64,000 bases of DNA from Humidesulfovibrio mexicanus. Its GTDB lineage: Bacteria > Desulfobacterota > Desulfovibrionia > Desulfovibrionales > Desulfovibrionaceae. The notes beneath the pieces were generated by a model. That model saw only the letters and a list, made by a program, of their open reading frames with translations. It ran no database searches and was not told the origin of the DNA. Positions 25,702 to 35,979 of this stretch are shown here, one piece after another; within the stretch, counting starts at the first letter, position 1, and each line of letters begins with the position of its first letter. Position numbers and translations under genes: made by a program. The stretch covers positions 18,544-82,543 of the forward strand of contig NZ_FZOC01000009.1 in NCBI RefSeq assembly GCF_900188225.1, given 5' to 3'.

Positions 25702-27705
25702 ATGGCACAGACCATCGCCCCAGACCAGCTTGTGGTGAACACCCTCAAAGGGCTCATCATGGACATGACCCGCGCGGCCAACTCCGGCCATCCGGGCGGC
25801 GCCATGAGCTCCGCGGACTTCGCGGCCGTGCTCTACTCGGAGTTCCTGAACTTCGACCCCGACCGGGCAGGCTGGTTCAACCGCGACCGCTTCGTGCTCT
25901 CCGCCGGGCACGAATCCGCCCTGCTCTACGGCCTGCTGCACATGGCCGGGTTCATCGACGAGACGGACGTGGCGGGCTTCCGCCAGCTGGGCAGCCGCAC
26001 CCCCGGACACCCGGAGCACGACGTAACCCCCGGCGTGGAGGCCACCACCGGGCCCCTGGGCCAGGGCTTCGCCATGGGCGTGGGCATGGCCCAGGCCGAG
26101 GCCTTCCTGCGGGCGAAGCTGGGCAAGGCCGTGGCGGACCACCACACCTACGTGCTGGCCAGCGACGGCGACATGCAGGAGCCCGTGGTCATGGGCGCGG
26201 CCTCCCTGGCCGGGCTCTGGGGGCTGGGTAAACTCGTGGTCTACTACGACTCCAACAAGGTGCAGCTGGCCGGTCCCACCAGCCGCGTGGACAAAACCGA
26301 CTACGCCAAGGTCTTCTCCGCCATGGGCTGGCACGTGCAGTCCGTGGACGGCCACGACCGCGACCAGATCCGCGCGGCCATCAAGAAGGCGCAGGCCCAA
26401 AAGAAGAAGCCCAGCCTCATCATCGGCCACACGGTCATGGCCAAGGGCGCGGCCACCCGCGAAGGCGACTTCGGCACCCACGGCGAGCCCCTTTCGCCGG
26501 AGGAAATCGCCGCCACCAAGACCGGCATGTGCCTGCACCAGGGCAAGTGCTACGAGGTTCCCGCCGAAGCCAAGGCCCATTTCCAGGCCCGCTTTCCGGA
26601 ACTGCGCAAGCGCGCCAAGGCCTGGCAGGGCACGCTGGCGCGCACCCTCAAAAAGGCCGATCCGGATTTCCTGGCCTTCTGGAAGGCCATGAACACCGGC
26701 CGCCACGAGCTTCCCATCGCCATGCCCGCCTTCGAGCCCGGCAAGAAGATCGCCACACGGCAGGCCTGGGGCGCGTGCCTGAACGCCATGAAGGACTTCC
26801 TGCCCAACCTCGTGGGCGGCAGCGCGGACCTCGACCCCTCCAACCAGACCGCGAAATTCCGCGACGCCGTGGGCATCTTCGGGGCGGACAACCCGCTCGG
26901 CCGCAACCTGTCCTTCGGCGTGCGCGAATTCCCCATGGCCGCCATCATGAACGGCATGGCCCTGCACGGCGGGGTCATCCCCTTCGGGGCCACCTTCCTC
27001 ACCTTCTCCGACTACTGCAGGAACGCCATCCGCATGTCCGCCTTGCAGAAGCTGCCCGTGCTCTACATCTTCACCCACGACTCCTTCCATGTGGGCGAGG
27101 ACGGCCCCACCCACCAGCCCATCGAACATGTGGCCTCGCTGCGCCTCATTCCGGAGCTCATCGACCTGCGCCCGGCCGACGCCACCGAAACCGCCCTGTG
27201 CCTGGAGACGGCCCTGCGCCAGACGGCCAAGCCCTCGTGCGTGTTCCTCACCCGGCAGGGCTTGCCGGTCATGGATCCCAAGAGCTTCCCGGCCATGGCC
27301 GAAGGCGTCAAAAAAGGCGGCTACGTGCTCAAGGACTGCGGAGGGACGCCGGAACTCATCATGCTGGCCTCGGGCTCCGAGGTCTCCCTGGTGCTGGAAG
27401 CGGCGGAAATCCTGGAAAAAGAAGCCCCCGGCCGCAAGATACGCGTGGTGTCCATGCCCTCCGTGGCGCTTTTCGAGGAGCAGCCGCAGGAATACAAGGA
27501 CGCCGTTCTGCCCCCGGCCTGCCGCAAGCGCGTGGCCGTGGAGGCAGGACGCGCCGAAGGCTGGTACCGCTACGTGGGCCTGGACGGCCTGGCCCTTGGT
27601 CTAGGCCACTTCGGCGAGAGCGCGCCCGCTGGCAAGCTGGCGGAAAAATACGGCTTCACCGCGCCCACCGTGGCCCGCAAGGTCCGGGAGCGCTTCTTCG
27701 GCTAG
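25702..27705 (+). CDS. tkt: Transketolase
   Basis: 667 residues, thiamine-diphosphate enzyme moving two-carbon units in the pentose phosphate pathway. The N-terminal domain has [15 protein letters not shown] and the ThDP motif GDGDMQEPV in [20 protein letters not shown]; the Pyr domain has [44 protein letters not shown] and [20 protein letters not shown]. Length is standard. It lies 40 nt after rpiB. Confidence 0.96.
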   Translation: MAQTIAPDQLVVNTLKGLIMDMTRAANSGHPGGAMSSADFAAVLYSEFLNFDPDRAGWFNRDRFVLSAGHESALLYGLLHMAGFIDETDVAGFRQLGSRTPGHPEHDVTPGVEATTGPLGQGFAMGVGMAQAEAFLRAKLGKAVADHHTYVLASDGDMQEPVVMGAASLAGLWGLGKLVVYYDSNKVQLAGPTSRVDKTDYAKVFSAMGWHVQSVDGHDRDQIRAAIKKAQAQKKKPSLIIGHTVMAKGAATREGDFGTHGEPLSPEEIAATKTGMCLHQGKCYEVPAEAKAHFQARFPELRKRAKAWQGTLARTLKKADPDFLAFWKAMNTGRHELPIAMPAFEPGKKIATRQAWGACLNAMKDFLPNLVGGSADLDPSNQTAKFRDAVGIFGADNPLGRNLSFGVREFPMAAIMNGMALHGGVIPFGATFLTFSDYCRNAIRMSALQKLPVLYIFTHDSFHVGEDGPTHQPIEHVASLRLIPELIDLRPADATETALCLETALRQTAKPSCVFLTRQGLPVMDPKSFPAMAEGVKKGGYVLKDCGGTPELIMLASGSEVSLVLEAAEILEKEAPGRKIRVVSMPSVALFEEQPQEYKDAVLPPACRKRVAVEAGRAEGWYRYVGLDGLALGLGHFGESAPAGKLAEKYGFTAPTVARKVRERFFG

Positions 27706-27788
27706 GGAGGCCCGCGGCGGGGCCGGAAACACCGGCGGGCCGTGCGGCGCGTTGGGACCAGAACCTGTTTCTTTTCTCAGGAGGATGC

Positions 27789-28544
27789 ATGGCGACGGCG
27801 AAAAAACCCGCACCGGCCAAGAAAACCCCGGTCACGAAGGCCCCGGCCAAGGCGCCCGCGAAAAAGGCGGCGGCTCCCAAGAAAGCGGCCAAGCCCATGG
27901 CGAAAGCCGGGGCCAAGCCCGCGGCGGCCGCCAAGAAGCCCGCGCCCAAGGCCGCGGAGAAGGCCCAGGTCAAGCGCATCCTCTTCCTCGTGGGCGACTA
28001 CGTGGAGGATTATGAAGTCATGGTGCCCTTCCAGGCCCTGCTCATGCTGGGCTACCAGGTGGATGCGGCCTGCCCGGACAAGACGGCCGGAGACATCGTG
28101 CGCACCAGCATCCACGACTTCGAGGGCGACCAGACCTATTCCGAGAAGCGTGGGCACAACTTCAGCCTGAACAAGGACTTCGCCAAGATCAACGCGGCCG
28201 ACTACGCCGGGCTCGTCATTCCCGGCGGCCGCGCCCCGGAATACATCCGCCTGAACACGCGCGTCATCGAAATCGTGCGGCAGTTCAACGCGGCGAAGAA
28301 GCCCATCGCCGCCATCTGCCACGGCCCCCTGGTGCTGGTTACGGCGGGCGTGCTCAAGGGCCGCACAAGCGCCGCCTACCCGGCCTGCGGCCCGGACGTG
28401 ACCTGCGCGGGCGGCGCGTACGCGGAAATCGCCCTGGACAAGGCCGTCACCGACGGCAACCTGGTCACGGCCCCGGCCTGGCCCGCCCACCCGGACTGGC
28501 TGGCCCAGTTCGTGGCCCTCTTGGGCGCCAAGATCAGCATTTAG
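27789..28544 (+). CDS. DJ-1/PfpI-family protein with histone-H1-like N-terminal tail
   Basis: 251 residues. Residues 1-62 are almost only Ala, Lys and Pro with AKKP/APAKK repeats, like histone H1 tails of Bordetella or Hc1 proteins, and predict a disordered, nucleic-acid-binding arm. From 63 on ([16 protein letters not shown]) a complete DJ-1/PfpI Rossmann-like domain follows, with the nucleophile elbow AAICHGPLV (Cys177, His178), the acidic partner region VEDYEV and [15 protein letters not shown]-1 enzymes act as glyoxalases, deglycases or chaperones; the DNA-repair claim for the family is contested. ATG with aggag 3 nt upstream. Fusion of a basic tail to this fold is unusual. Confidence 0.8.
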   Translation: MATAKKPAPAKKTPVTKAPAKAPAKKAAAPKKAAKPMAKAGAKPAAAAKKPAPKAAEKAQVKRILFLVGDYVEDYEVMVPFQALLMLGYQVDAACPDKTAGDIVRTSIHDFEGDQTYSEKRGHNFSLNKDFAKINAADYAGLVIPGGRAPEYIRLNTRVIEIVRQFNAAKKPIAAICHGPLVLVTAGVLKGRTSAAYPACGPDVTCAGGAYAEIALDKAVTDGNLVTAPAWPAHPDWLAQFVALLGAKISI

Positions 28545-28570
28545 GACACGGCTTCCAAAACGGCGTCACA

Positions 28571-28604
28571 CGGGGCGGTTCGCACGGGCCGCCCCGCTTT
28601 TTTT
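28571..28604 (+). terminator. Rho-independent terminator
   Basis: CGGGGCGG / CCGCCCCG (8-bp stem, 10-nt loop), followed by CTTTTTTT. It ends the DJ-1 gene. Confidence 0.85.
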
Positions 28605-28648
28605 CGCCCGCCACAGGCGGACTCCGCGGCCGCATGTCCCCACGGCCC

Positions 28649-28678
28649 TTGCCGACCTGCCGTCTGCTCTGTTAGCAT
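28649..28678 (+). promoter_or_regulatory. Candidate extended -10 promoter of glpX
   Basis: TTGCCG (28649-28654), an 18-nt spacer and TGtTAGCAT (extended -10; TAGCAT at 28673-28678), 58 nt before glpX. Confidence 0.45.
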
Positions 28679-28736
28679 CCCACCCACGCAACATACGACG
28701 AACAAGACACTTCGTCCCCACACAAGGAGAGCACGG

Positions 28737-29720
28737 ATGGAAGCTCCGCAGAGAAATTTGGCCCTGGACCTGGTGCGCGTCACCGAGGCGGCGGCGCTGG
28801 CCAGCGCGCGCTGGCTGGGCAAGGGCGACAAGAACGCCGGAGACGGCGCGGCCGTGGAGGCCATGCGCCTGTCGTTCAACTCGCTGGCCATCAGCGGCAC
28901 GGTGGTCATCGGCGAAGGCGAGAAGGACAACGCCCCCATGCTGCACAACGGCGAGAAGGTGGGCGGCGGCGGGCCCCTGGCCGTGGACGTGGCCGTGGAC
29001 CCGGTGGAAGGCACCAGCCTGCTGGCCTATGGGCGGCCCAACGCCATTTCCGTGGTGGGCGTGGCCCCGGCCGGAACCATGTTCGTGCCCGGACCCAGCT
29101 TCTACATGCAGAAGCTCGTGGTGCCCGCGGCGGCCAAAAACGTGGTGGACATCGAGGCCCCCGTGCCCGCCAACCTCACCCGCATCGCCAAGGCCCTGGG
29201 CAAGGACGTGGACGACCTGGTGGTCTTCGTTCTCGACAAGCCGCGCCACAAAAAGCTCATCGCAGACATCCGCGAGGCCGGGGCGCGCATCCAGCTGCAC
29301 ACCGACGGCGACGTGGCCGGGGCGCTCATGGCCATCGACCCGCGCAACGAAGTGGACGTGATGATGGGCACCGGCGGCACGCCGGAGGGCGTCCTGGCCG
29401 CCTGCGCCATCCGCATCATGGGCGGCGAGATGTTCTGCAAGCTCGACCCGCAGAAGCAGGACGAAAAGAACGCGCTGGCCCAGTCCGGCATCGACATCCG
29501 CCGCGTGCTCACCGTGGGCGACCTGGTCAAAAGCGACGACGTGTTCTTCGCCGCCACCGGCATCAGCGGCGGCACCTTCCTCAAGGGCGTGCGCTACCTG
29601 GGCTACGGCGCGGAGACCAGCTCCCTGGTCATGCGCGGCAAGACCGGCACCATCCGCTACATCGAGGCCATCCACTCCTGGGACAGCCTCATGAAGTTCA
29701 GCGCCGTCAAGTACGACTAG
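28737..29720 (+). CDS. glpX: Fructose-1,6-bisphosphatase class II
   Basis: 327 residues, gluconeogenic phosphatase giving fructose-6-phosphate. GlpX hallmarks: GKGDKNAGDGAAVEAMR, VVIGEGEKDNAPML, PVEGTSLLAYGRPNAISV and the Gly-rich MMGTGGTPEGVLAACAIR. Metal ligands (Asp, Glu in GEGEKDNA and DPVEGT) are intact. With rpiB and tkt just upstream it feeds sugar phosphate synthesis. It is a separate transcription unit after a terminator, ended by another. Confidence 0.95.
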   Translation: MEAPQRNLALDLVRVTEAAALASARWLGKGDKNAGDGAAVEAMRLSFNSLAISGTVVIGEGEKDNAPMLHNGEKVGGGGPLAVDVAVDPVEGTSLLAYGRPNAISVVGVAPAGTMFVPGPSFYMQKLVVPAAAKNVVDIEAPVPANLTRIAKALGKDVDDLVVFVLDKPRHKKLIADIREAGARIQLHTDGDVAGALMAIDPRNEVDVMMGTGGTPEGVLAACAIRIMGGEMFCKLDPQKQDEKNALAQSGIDIRRVLTVGDLVKSDDVFFAATGISGGTFLKGVRYLGYGAETSSLVMRGKTGTIRYIEAIHSWDSLMKFSAVKYD

Positions 29721-29726
29721 CGGCGC

Positions 29727-29768
29727 GAACAAGGCCGGGAAGGGCTTGTGCCCCCCCCGGCCTTGTTC
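29727..29768 (+). terminator. Terminator-like hairpin after glpX
   Basis: A perfect 13-bp stem GAACAAGGCCGGG / CCCGGCCTTGTTC with a 16-nt loop, directly after the glpX stop. The T-run is short. Confidence 0.7.
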
Positions 29769-29822
29769 TTCAGGTCCGGCCGCGCCCCAGCACGCAGGCG
29801 CACCCAAAAAAAGCGACCGGCC

Positions 29823-30062
29823 CTACAGATCCGGATTGGACAGCTTGGCCGAAATGATGCCCGCGTCCTCCGGCCTGGCCTGGGCCTCCAGGCTCTCGGA
29901 CTCGCCATGGCAGGCGAAGCCGCTGCCCGCCAGATGCACATACCCGGCGGAAAGCACCTTGGTGTAGGGAATCTGCTCGCGCAGCTCGGCAAAATCGATG
30001 CGCTTGGGAAAAATGATGGGTACCGGCGCGCCGGAAAAATCCTCGAACATGATGTACTTCAT
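29823..30062 (-). CDS. Small conserved-looking protein of unknown function
   Basis: 79 residues (MKYIMFEDFSGAPVPIIFPKR...). Starts with a hydrophobic strand and contains GYVHLAGSGFACHGESESL; the ending PEDAGIISAKLSNPDL is polar. It has a ggagga RBS 6 nt before the ATG. It resembles small uncharacterised proteins annotated near LPS genes in Desulfovibrio, but I cannot assign a family. It is divergent from the heptosyltransferase. Confidence 0.55.
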   Translation of the reverse strand: MKYIMFEDFSGAPVPIIFPKRIDFAELREQIPYTKVLSAGYVHLAGSGFACHGESESLEAQARPEDAGIISAKLSNPDL

Positions 30063-30164
30063 GGCTTCCTCCAGGGCGGTCGCCCAGAACTCTAGCGCTG
30101 TAGTAGCGCAGCCCTGGCCCAAGGGCAAGACGCCTCTCCGCATTCGGACCCAGGAGCCGCGCCC

Positions 30165-31226
30165 ATGAGCGACCTCTCCACCCGCGAATTCCGCAAGATC
30201 GGCCTGTGGCAGACCGCCTTTCTTGGCGATGCCGTGCTCACCCTGCCCTTTGTCCAGGTGTTGAAGGGCCGCTACCCGGAGGCCGAAATCCATTTCTTCG
30301 TGCGCGCCGGGCTCGAAGGGCTGTTCAGCGCCCAGAAGGAGCTCGCCAGCGCCCGGCCCTTCGCCAAGCGCGGCAGCCAAAGGGGCCTGCTCGCCGCCCG
30401 CGCCCTGGGAAACGAGCTCTCGCTCGAGGGCTTCGACCTCTGGATCTCCCCGCACGCAAGCCTGCGCAGCGCCTACATGGCCAGAAGCGTGGGCGCGCCC
30501 GTGCGCATCGGCTACGGCTCGCCCTGGTTCAACTGGCTGGCCTATACCCATCTGGTGGACCGCCGCTTCGACAGCTTGGAGGAGATCGAACGCATCTTCC
30601 AACTGGGCGGACCGCTGGGCATTTTCGCCACGGCCGAAACCCCGGCCCCCCTGCCCCGCCTGGACATCGCGCCCGAAGGCAAGGCCCGGGCCGATGAAAT
30701 TTTCTCCGGCCTGCCGCACGGGCCGATACTGGGCATCCATCCCGGCTCCACCTGGCCCACAAAGTGCTGGCCCAAAGAGCACTTCGCAGAGGTGGCGCGC
30801 CGCGCCTTGGCCGCCGGAGCCGTGGTGCTGCTCTTCGCCGGGCCGGGCGAAGAGACGCTCGCAGCGGACATCGAACGCGAAGCCGGGCCCGCTCCGGGCC
30901 ACCTGGTGAACCTGGCCAACATGCTCACCCTCCCGGCCCTGGCCGCCTGCCTGGGCAGGCTCGACGCCTGCCTGACCAACGACTCCGGCCCCATGCACCT
31001 GGCCTGGGCGCAAGGCGTGCCGCTGGCCGCCTGCTTCGGCCCCACGGTCCGCTCCCTCGGCTTCTTCCCGCGCGGGCCGAACTCCCGCGTGCTGGAGACC
31101 GACCTGGACTGCCGCCCCTGCGGGCTGCACGGGCACAAGGCCTGCCCCCTCGGGCACCACCACTGCATGAAGGACATCCGCCCCGAACGCGTGTGGGACG
31201 TGCTCAAGGGGATGCTCGGCGTCTAG
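30165..31226 (+). CDS. Lipopolysaccharide heptosyltransferase family protein (GT9)
   Basis: 353 residues, GT-B fold of family GT9, which adds heptose from ADP-heptose to the LPS core on the cytoplasmic face. Typical segments: IGLWQTAFLGDAVLTLPFVQVLKGRYPEAEIHF at the N-terminus, LGIHPGSTWPTKCWPKEHFAEVA mid-protein, and CLTNDSGPMHLAWAQGVPLAACFGPT in the donor site. It is closest to heptosyltransferase II (WaaF type). A C-terminal Cys/His cluster (CRPCGLHGHKACPLGHHHCM) is also typical of the family. An isolated gene, not in an LPS cluster here. Confidence 0.88.
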   Translation: MSDLSTREFRKIGLWQTAFLGDAVLTLPFVQVLKGRYPEAEIHFFVRAGLEGLFSAQKELASARPFAKRGSQRGLLAARALGNELSLEGFDLWISPHASLRSAYMARSVGAPVRIGYGSPWFNWLAYTHLVDRRFDSLEEIERIFQLGGPLGIFATAETPAPLPRLDIAPEGKARADEIFSGLPHGPILGIHPGSTWPTKCWPKEHFAEVARRALAAGAVVLLFAGPGEETLAADIEREAGPAPGHLVNLANMLTLPALAACLGRLDACLTNDSGPMHLAWAQGVPLAACFGPTVRSLGFFPRGPNSRVLETDLDCRPCGLHGHKACPLGHHHCMKDIRPERVWDVLKGMLGV

Positions 31227-31284
31227 CCCCCCTGCTGGCGGACAGGTCGGCAGCAGCCGGAGGACAGGAATATGCCTCCGGCGG

Positions 31285-31307
31285 CCGGGGGGCTTCGCGC
31301 CCCCCGG
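31285..31307. repeat. REP-like palindrome, type A
   Basis: CCGGGGGG-cttcgcg-CCCCCCGG within GGCC-x-GGGG...CGCGCCCC. A variant of the same element is found at 63565-63585. Part of a 310-nt gap (31227-31536) that holds only palindromes and no gene. Confidence 0.7.
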
Positions 31308-31321
31308 AGCCCCTGCGCACG

Positions 31322-31363
31322 CGATGTGGAGACTGCGGGCGGGAGCCCGCAGTCTCCACATCG
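31322..31363. repeat. Perfect 19-bp inverted repeat with 4-nt loop
   Basis: The arms CGATGTGGAGACTGCGGGC and its exact complement flank GGGA. It is too perfect to be chance and lies between the heptosyltransferase and cobA-hemD ends. No T-tract follows, so it is not a classical terminator, though it could slow polymerase from either side. Confidence 0.85.
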
Positions 31364-31482
31364 TGAGCATGGGTCCAGAACGGGGGCCTCTTCGGCGCAA
31401 CGTCCAGAATCCCCGCCTCTCCCCAGACCGTATCCTCTCCCGCCAGAACCCTTGCCGGGCCGTCATGCTCGGCAAAGGGATT

Positions 31483-31505
31483 CCAAAGGGCCCGCGGCCC
31501 TTTGG
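31483..31505. repeat. REP-like palindrome, type B
   Basis: CCAAAGGGCC-cgc-GGCCCTTTGG, preceded by TT. Variant copy at 63643-63667. It lies between converging genes. Confidence 0.75.
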
Positions 31506-31536
31506 CGGGAGCAGGGGGCGGCGCCCCTTGATTCCG

Positions 31537-33042
31537 TTATATGCCTTGGGCCAGGGCGGCGGCCAGGCCGGGGATGGTGTAGTCCTCGGGCTGGATGTGC
31601 GGGGTGAAGCCGAAGCGCGAAAGCGTGTTGGCGGTCACCGGCCCGATGCAGGCGATTTTGACATCCGGATACTGTTTGAGGGTCTCGGGCGACAGCAGGG
31701 TGAAGAAGTTCTCCACGGTGCTGGAGCTGGTGAAGGTCAGCGCGTGGATCTTGCCCTTTTCCAGCGCCTCGACGATTTCCGCCGGGTCCTGCTGGGTCAG
31801 GCGCGTCTCGTACACGGGCAGCACGCGCACATGCGCCCCGGCGCGGGCAAGCTCCTCGGGCAGCACTTCGCGCGCGACCCTGGCGCGCGGAATGAGCACG
31901 TTCTTGCCCGCTATGCCGCGCTCCAAAAGCCCGGCCACAACCTCCTCGGCCACGTACTTCGCCGGAACGAAGTCGGGCGTGACGCCGCGCGCCTTCAGCT
32001 CGTCGGCCGTGGCCGGGCCTATGGCCGCCACGCTGATGCCGCCCAGGGCGCGCGTATCCAGGCCGATTTCGGCCAACTGATTCCAGAAATGCTTCACGCC
32101 GTTGACCGAGGTCAGGATGAGCCAATCCACCGCGCCAAGGGTCAGGATGGCCTTTTCCACCTCTTCGTAGTCGTCCAGCGGCTCCACGGTGATGGTGGGG
32201 AATTCGTAGACGCAGGCCCCCAGGTTCTTGAGCACGTCGGCCAAGTCGCTGGCCTGCTCACGCGCGCGGGTGACCACAACGCCCTTGCCGAGCAGGGGTT
32301 TTTTCTCGAACCAGGCGAGCTTGTCCGCCAGGGAGCACACGCCGCCCACGATGATGATGCTGGGCGCGGCGAACTTGCGCTTCTCGGCATCGGCGGCCAC
32401 GTTCTCCAGGGTGCTGACCATACTCTGCTGGGTGCAGCGGGTGCCCCAGCGCACCAGGGCCACCGGGGTTTTGGGGTCGCGGCCGTTCGCCATGAGGTTG
32501 CCCGCGATCATGGGCAGGTTCTTGACGCCCATGTAGAACACGAGCGTGCTGGTGCTCTTGGCGTACACCTCCCAATTGTGGCCGGTCTCCTCCTTGGTGG
32601 GGTCCTCGTGCCCGGTGATGAAGCAGACGCTGGTGGTGAAGTCGCGGTGGGTGACCGGAATGCCCGCATAGGCCGGGGCGGCCACGCCCGCAGTGACGCC
32701 GGGCACCACCTCGAAGGGAATGCCCGCCTCCACCAGTTCCTCGGCCTCCTCGCCCCCGCGGCCGAAGACGTACGGGTCGCCGCCCTTCAGGCGCGCCACG
32801 CTCTTGCCCTCCTTGGCCTTGGCGATGATGAGCTGGTTGATCTGGTCCTGGGGCAGGGTGTGGTCGCCGCCCTTCTTGCCCACGTAGATGATCTCCGCGT
32901 CCGTGCGGGCGTATTTGAGGAAGTCCTTGTTGGCGAGGTAGTCGTAGACCACCACGTCGCAGGTCTCGATGAGCTCCTTGGCCCGGATGGTGAGCAGGCC
33001 GGGATCGCCGGGGCCTGCGCCGATGAGGTGGACGGTGGACAT
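31537..33042 (-). CDS. cobA-hemD: Fused uroporphyrinogen-III C-methyltransferase / uroporphyrinogen-III synthase
   Basis: 501 residues. Residues 1-245 are the SAM-dependent methyltransferase ([58 protein letters not shown]), giving precorrin-2 for sirohaem and B12. Residues about 250-501 are HemD ([62 protein letters not shown]), which cyclises hydroxymethylbilane. The fusion is common in Desulfovibrio, which needs sirohaem for sulfite reductase. A REP-like hairpin lies just downstream. Confidence 0.94.
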   Translation of the reverse strand: MSTVHLIGAGPGDPGLLTIRAKELIETCDVVVYDYLANKDFLKYARTDAEIIYVGKKGGDHTLPQDQINQLIIAKAKEGKSVARLKGGDPYVFGRGGEEAEELVEAGIPFEVVPGVTAGVAAPAYAGIPVTHRDFTTSVCFITGHEDPTKEETGHNWEVYAKSTSTLVFYMGVKNLPMIAGNLMANGRDPKTPVALVRWGTRCTQQSMVSTLENVAADAEKRKFAAPSIIIVGGVCSLADKLAWFEKKPLLGKGVVVTRAREQASDLADVLKNLGACVYEFPTITVEPLDDYEEVEKAILTLGAVDWLILTSVNGVKHFWNQLAEIGLDTRALGGISVAAIGPATADELKARGVTPDFVPAKYVAEEVVAGLLERGIAGKNVLIPRARVAREVLPEELARAGAHVRVLPVYETRLTQQDPAEIVEALEKGKIHALTFTSSSTVENFFTLLSPETLKQYPDVKIACIGPVTANTLSRFGFTPHIQPEDYTIPGLAAALAQGI

Positions 33043-33123
33043 GGTGTTCGCTCCTCGTGGCCTGGATGTATGGCCGTGCCGGATGCCCGGCGGTATGTGT
33101 TTCGCTGTCCCGGACGGGCGGCC

Positions 33124-35865
33124 TTATTCCCCTTCCGCCAGGGCGTTCTTCAAGCGCTCTTGCAGTTCGGCCAGCTTGGCGCGCGCGTCCTCGATGCCCG
33201 CCAGCTTCTCGCGCTCCGCGGCGACGATGTCCGCCGGGGCGTTGTTCGCGAAGCCGGGGGCGGAGAGCTTTCCCGTGATGGCGGCGAGCTGCTTGTCCAG
33301 CTTGCCAAGCTCCTTGTCCAGGCGGGCCACCTCGGCCCCGAAGTCCACGATGCCCTTCAAGGGCACGAACACGCGCGCGCCCTCCACCACGGCGGTGCCG
33401 CTGGCGCGGGGGCCGGTCTTGCCGGGGCCGATGTCGGCGGAGTCCACACGGGCCAGCTGGGCGATGAGGTGCACGTTGTCCGCCAGCACGGAGAGCGCGC
33501 CATCGTACGCGCCCTCGGTATCCACCACCAGGGGCAGCTTCCTGGCCGGGTCGATGCAGAGCTCGGTGCGGATGGTGCGCACGCTGCCCACCAGGCCCTG
33601 GAAAAAGGCCATGTCGCGGGCGGCCTTGGCGTCGCGGCAGCCTGGCCTGCGCTGCGGGTAGGGCAAGAGGGCCAGCTCGCGGCCGTTGTTTTCCTCGGGA
33701 ATGCCCGGCAGCACGCTCCAGATCTCCTGGGTCACGAAGGGCATCACCGGGTGCAGCAGCACCATGGTCTCGGAAAGCACGGTCAAGAGCACGCGGCGGG
33801 TGGCGTCCTTGGCCGCCTCGTCCTCGCCGTACAGGTCGCCCTTGGCCATCTCCACGTACCAGTCGCAGAACTCGCTCCAAATGAAGCGGTACAGGCTCTG
33901 GGCGATGTCGTTGAAGCGGTATTCCAGGGACGCGCTCTCCACTTCATCCTTCACTTCCTCCAGCCGGTGCAGAATCCACCGGTTGGCCAGGGGGGCGTTC
34001 GTAAGCGCCTCGTCCAGCGTGGCCCTGGGGGCCTCCGGCAGGTTCATGAGGGCGAAGCGGGCGCTGTTCCAGATCTTGTTCACGAAGTGGCGGTAGCCCT
34101 CGATGCGCTTTTCGGAAAGCTTGATGTCGCGGCCCATGGCGGCGAAGGAGGCCAGGGTGAAGCGCATGGCGTCCGTGCCGTACTTGGCGGTCATCGCCAG
34201 GGGGTCGATGACGTTGCCCGTGGACTTGCTCATCTTCTTGCCCTGCTCGTCGCGCACAAGGGCGTGCAGGTACACGTGCTTGAAGGGCACCTCGCCCATG
34301 AAGTGGATGCCCATCATCATCATGCGCGCCACCCAGAAGAACAGGATGTCGAACCCGGTGACGAGGACGCTGGTGGGATAGTAGGCCTTCAGGCGATCGG
34401 CGTCGCGGTCGGGCCAGCCCATGGTGGAAAACGGCCACAGGGCCGAGCTGAACCAGGTGTCCAGCACGTCCTCCTCCTGGGTGAGCGCGCCGCCGCATTT
34501 GGGACACGCGGCCGGGTCCTCCGTGGCCACGACCATCTCGCCGCAGGCCTGGCAGGTCCAGGCCGGGATGCGGTGCCCCCACCAGATTTGCCGGGAGATG
34601 CACCAGTCGCGGATGTTGTCCAGCCACTCGAAGTAGGTTTTCTCCCAGTTGGGCGGGAAAATCTGGGTCTGCGCGGGCACGGCCTCGCGCGCGGCCTTGG
34701 CCAGCGGGCCCACCTTCACGAACCACTGCTCGCTCACATGGGGCTCGATGACGGACTTGCAGCGATAGCACTCGCCCACGCTGTGGTCGTGGTCGGCGAT
34801 GTCCACCAGCAACCCCGCCGCCTCCAGATCCTCCACGATCTTCTGGCGGCAGGCGGCGCAAGCCATGCCGCGGTAGGCCTCGGGCGCGTTGTCGTTCATC
34901 AGGCCCTTGTCGTCGATGACCGTGATGACCGGCAGGTCGTGCTTTTTGGAGAGGGCCCAGTCGTTCATGTCGTGGGCCGGGGTGATTTTGAGGCAGCCGG
35001 TGCCGAACTCGCGGTCCACGTAGGCATCGGCGATGACGGGAATTTCCTTGCCGACCAAAGGCAGAACGACCTTCCTGCCCACGGCCGAGGCGTAGCGCTC
35101 GTCCTCCGGGTGCACGGCCACGGCCACGTCGCCCAGCAGGGTCTCCGGCCGGGTGGTGGCCACGATGAGCTCGCCCGCCCCGTCGGCAAGGGGGCCGCCG
35201 GCCATTTTGTAGCGGATGCGGTACAGCTTGCCCTTCTTGGGCGCGTGCTCCACCTCGTCGTCGGCCAGGGCGGTGTGGCAGCGGTTGCACCAGTTGACGA
35301 TGTAGTTGCCCTTGTAGATGAGGCCCTCGCCGTAGAGCCGCACGAACACCTCGCGCACGGCCTTGGAAAGTCCTTCATCCATGGTGAAGCGCAGGTTGTC
35401 CCAGTCCACGCTGGCGCCCAGGCTGCGGATCTGGTTCAGGATGCGGTCGCCGTACTCCTTCTTCCAGTCCCACACGCGCTCGATGAAGGCCTCGCGCCCC
35501 AGGTCGTCGCGCTTCTTGCCCTCCTTTTTGAGCTGGCGTTCCACCACGTTCTGGGTGGCGATGCCCGCGTGGTCGGTGCCGGGCACCCACAGGACGCTCT
35601 TGCCCTGCTGGCGCATGAAGCGGCACAGGATGTCCTGGATGGTGATGTCCAGCGCGTGGCCCATGTGCAGCGCGCCGGTGACGTTCGGCGGCGGAATGAC
35701 GATGGAGAAGGGCTCCTTCCGGCCTTCAAGCACGTCCTGGGGATCGGGGGTGAAGGTCTTGTTCTCCACCCAGTGCCTGCCCCAGCGGGCTTCCACGTCT
35801 GCGGGCTCGTAGCCCTTGGGGAGCGCGACTTCTTGGGGATTCTTCGCGGCGGTGGCGTCGGACAT
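33124..35865 (-). CDS. valS: Valyl-tRNA synthetase
   Basis: 913 residues, class I synthetase charging tRNA-Val. The HIGH motif is in PPPNVTGALHMGHAL (HMGH at 67-70), the KMSKS loop in EQGKKMSKSTGNVIDPL near residue 545, and the editing domain between (ETLLGDVAVAVHPEDERY). Zinc-type cysteines occur in CAACRQKIVED and CQACGEM...CPKCGG. The C-terminal coiled coil (LGKLDKQLAAITGKL ... ALAEGE) is present. Start at ATG 35865 with aaggag; the long open frame upstream is not coding-like. Confidence 0.95.
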   Translation of the reverse strand: MSDATAAKNPQEVALPKGYEPADVEARWGRHWVENKTFTPDPQDVLEGRKEPFSIVIPPPNVTGALHMGHALDITIQDILCRFMRQQGKSVLWVPGTDHAGIATQNVVERQLKKEGKKRDDLGREAFIERVWDWKKEYGDRILNQIRSLGASVDWDNLRFTMDEGLSKAVREVFVRLYGEGLIYKGNYIVNWCNRCHTALADDEVEHAPKKGKLYRIRYKMAGGPLADGAGELIVATTRPETLLGDVAVAVHPEDERYASAVGRKVVLPLVGKEIPVIADAYVDREFGTGCLKITPAHDMNDWALSKKHDLPVITVIDDKGLMNDNAPEAYRGMACAACRQKIVEDLEAAGLLVDIADHDHSVGECYRCKSVIEPHVSEQWFVKVGPLAKAAREAVPAQTQIFPPNWEKTYFEWLDNIRDWCISRQIWWGHRIPAWTCQACGEMVVATEDPAACPKCGGALTQEEDVLDTWFSSALWPFSTMGWPDRDADRLKAYYPTSVLVTGFDILFFWVARMMMMGIHFMGEVPFKHVYLHALVRDEQGKKMSKSTGNVIDPLAMTAKYGTDAMRFTLASFAAMGRDIKLSEKRIEGYRHFVNKIWNSARFALMNLPEAPRATLDEALTNAPLANRWILHRLEEVKDEVESASLEYRFNDIAQSLYRFIWSEFCDWYVEMAKGDLYGEDEAAKDATRRVLLTVLSETMVLLHPVMPFVTQEIWSVLPGIPEENNGRELALLPYPQRRPGCRDAKAARDMAFFQGLVGSVRTIRTELCIDPARKLPLVVDTEGAYDGALSVLADNVHLIAQLARVDSADIGPGKTGPRASGTAVVEGARVFVPLKGIVDFGAEVARLDKELGKLDKQLAAITGKLSAPGFANNAPADIVAAEREKLAGIEDARAKLAELQERLKNALAEGE

Positions 35866-35979
35866 GTGCTCTCCTTGGTCGCGCGCGGGCGGTGTACCGC
35901 CCTCCGCCATGCGTCCCCAAGGGGATTGCCAGGGGGAGCGGGCGCGGATAGGGTGCCCGGAAACCCTGGGGGCGGCTGA

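Noticed and set aside
31324..35979. 1551-codon open frame on the plus strand across cobA-hemD and valS
   Set aside because: Antisense shadow; both minus-strand genes carry complete family motifs.
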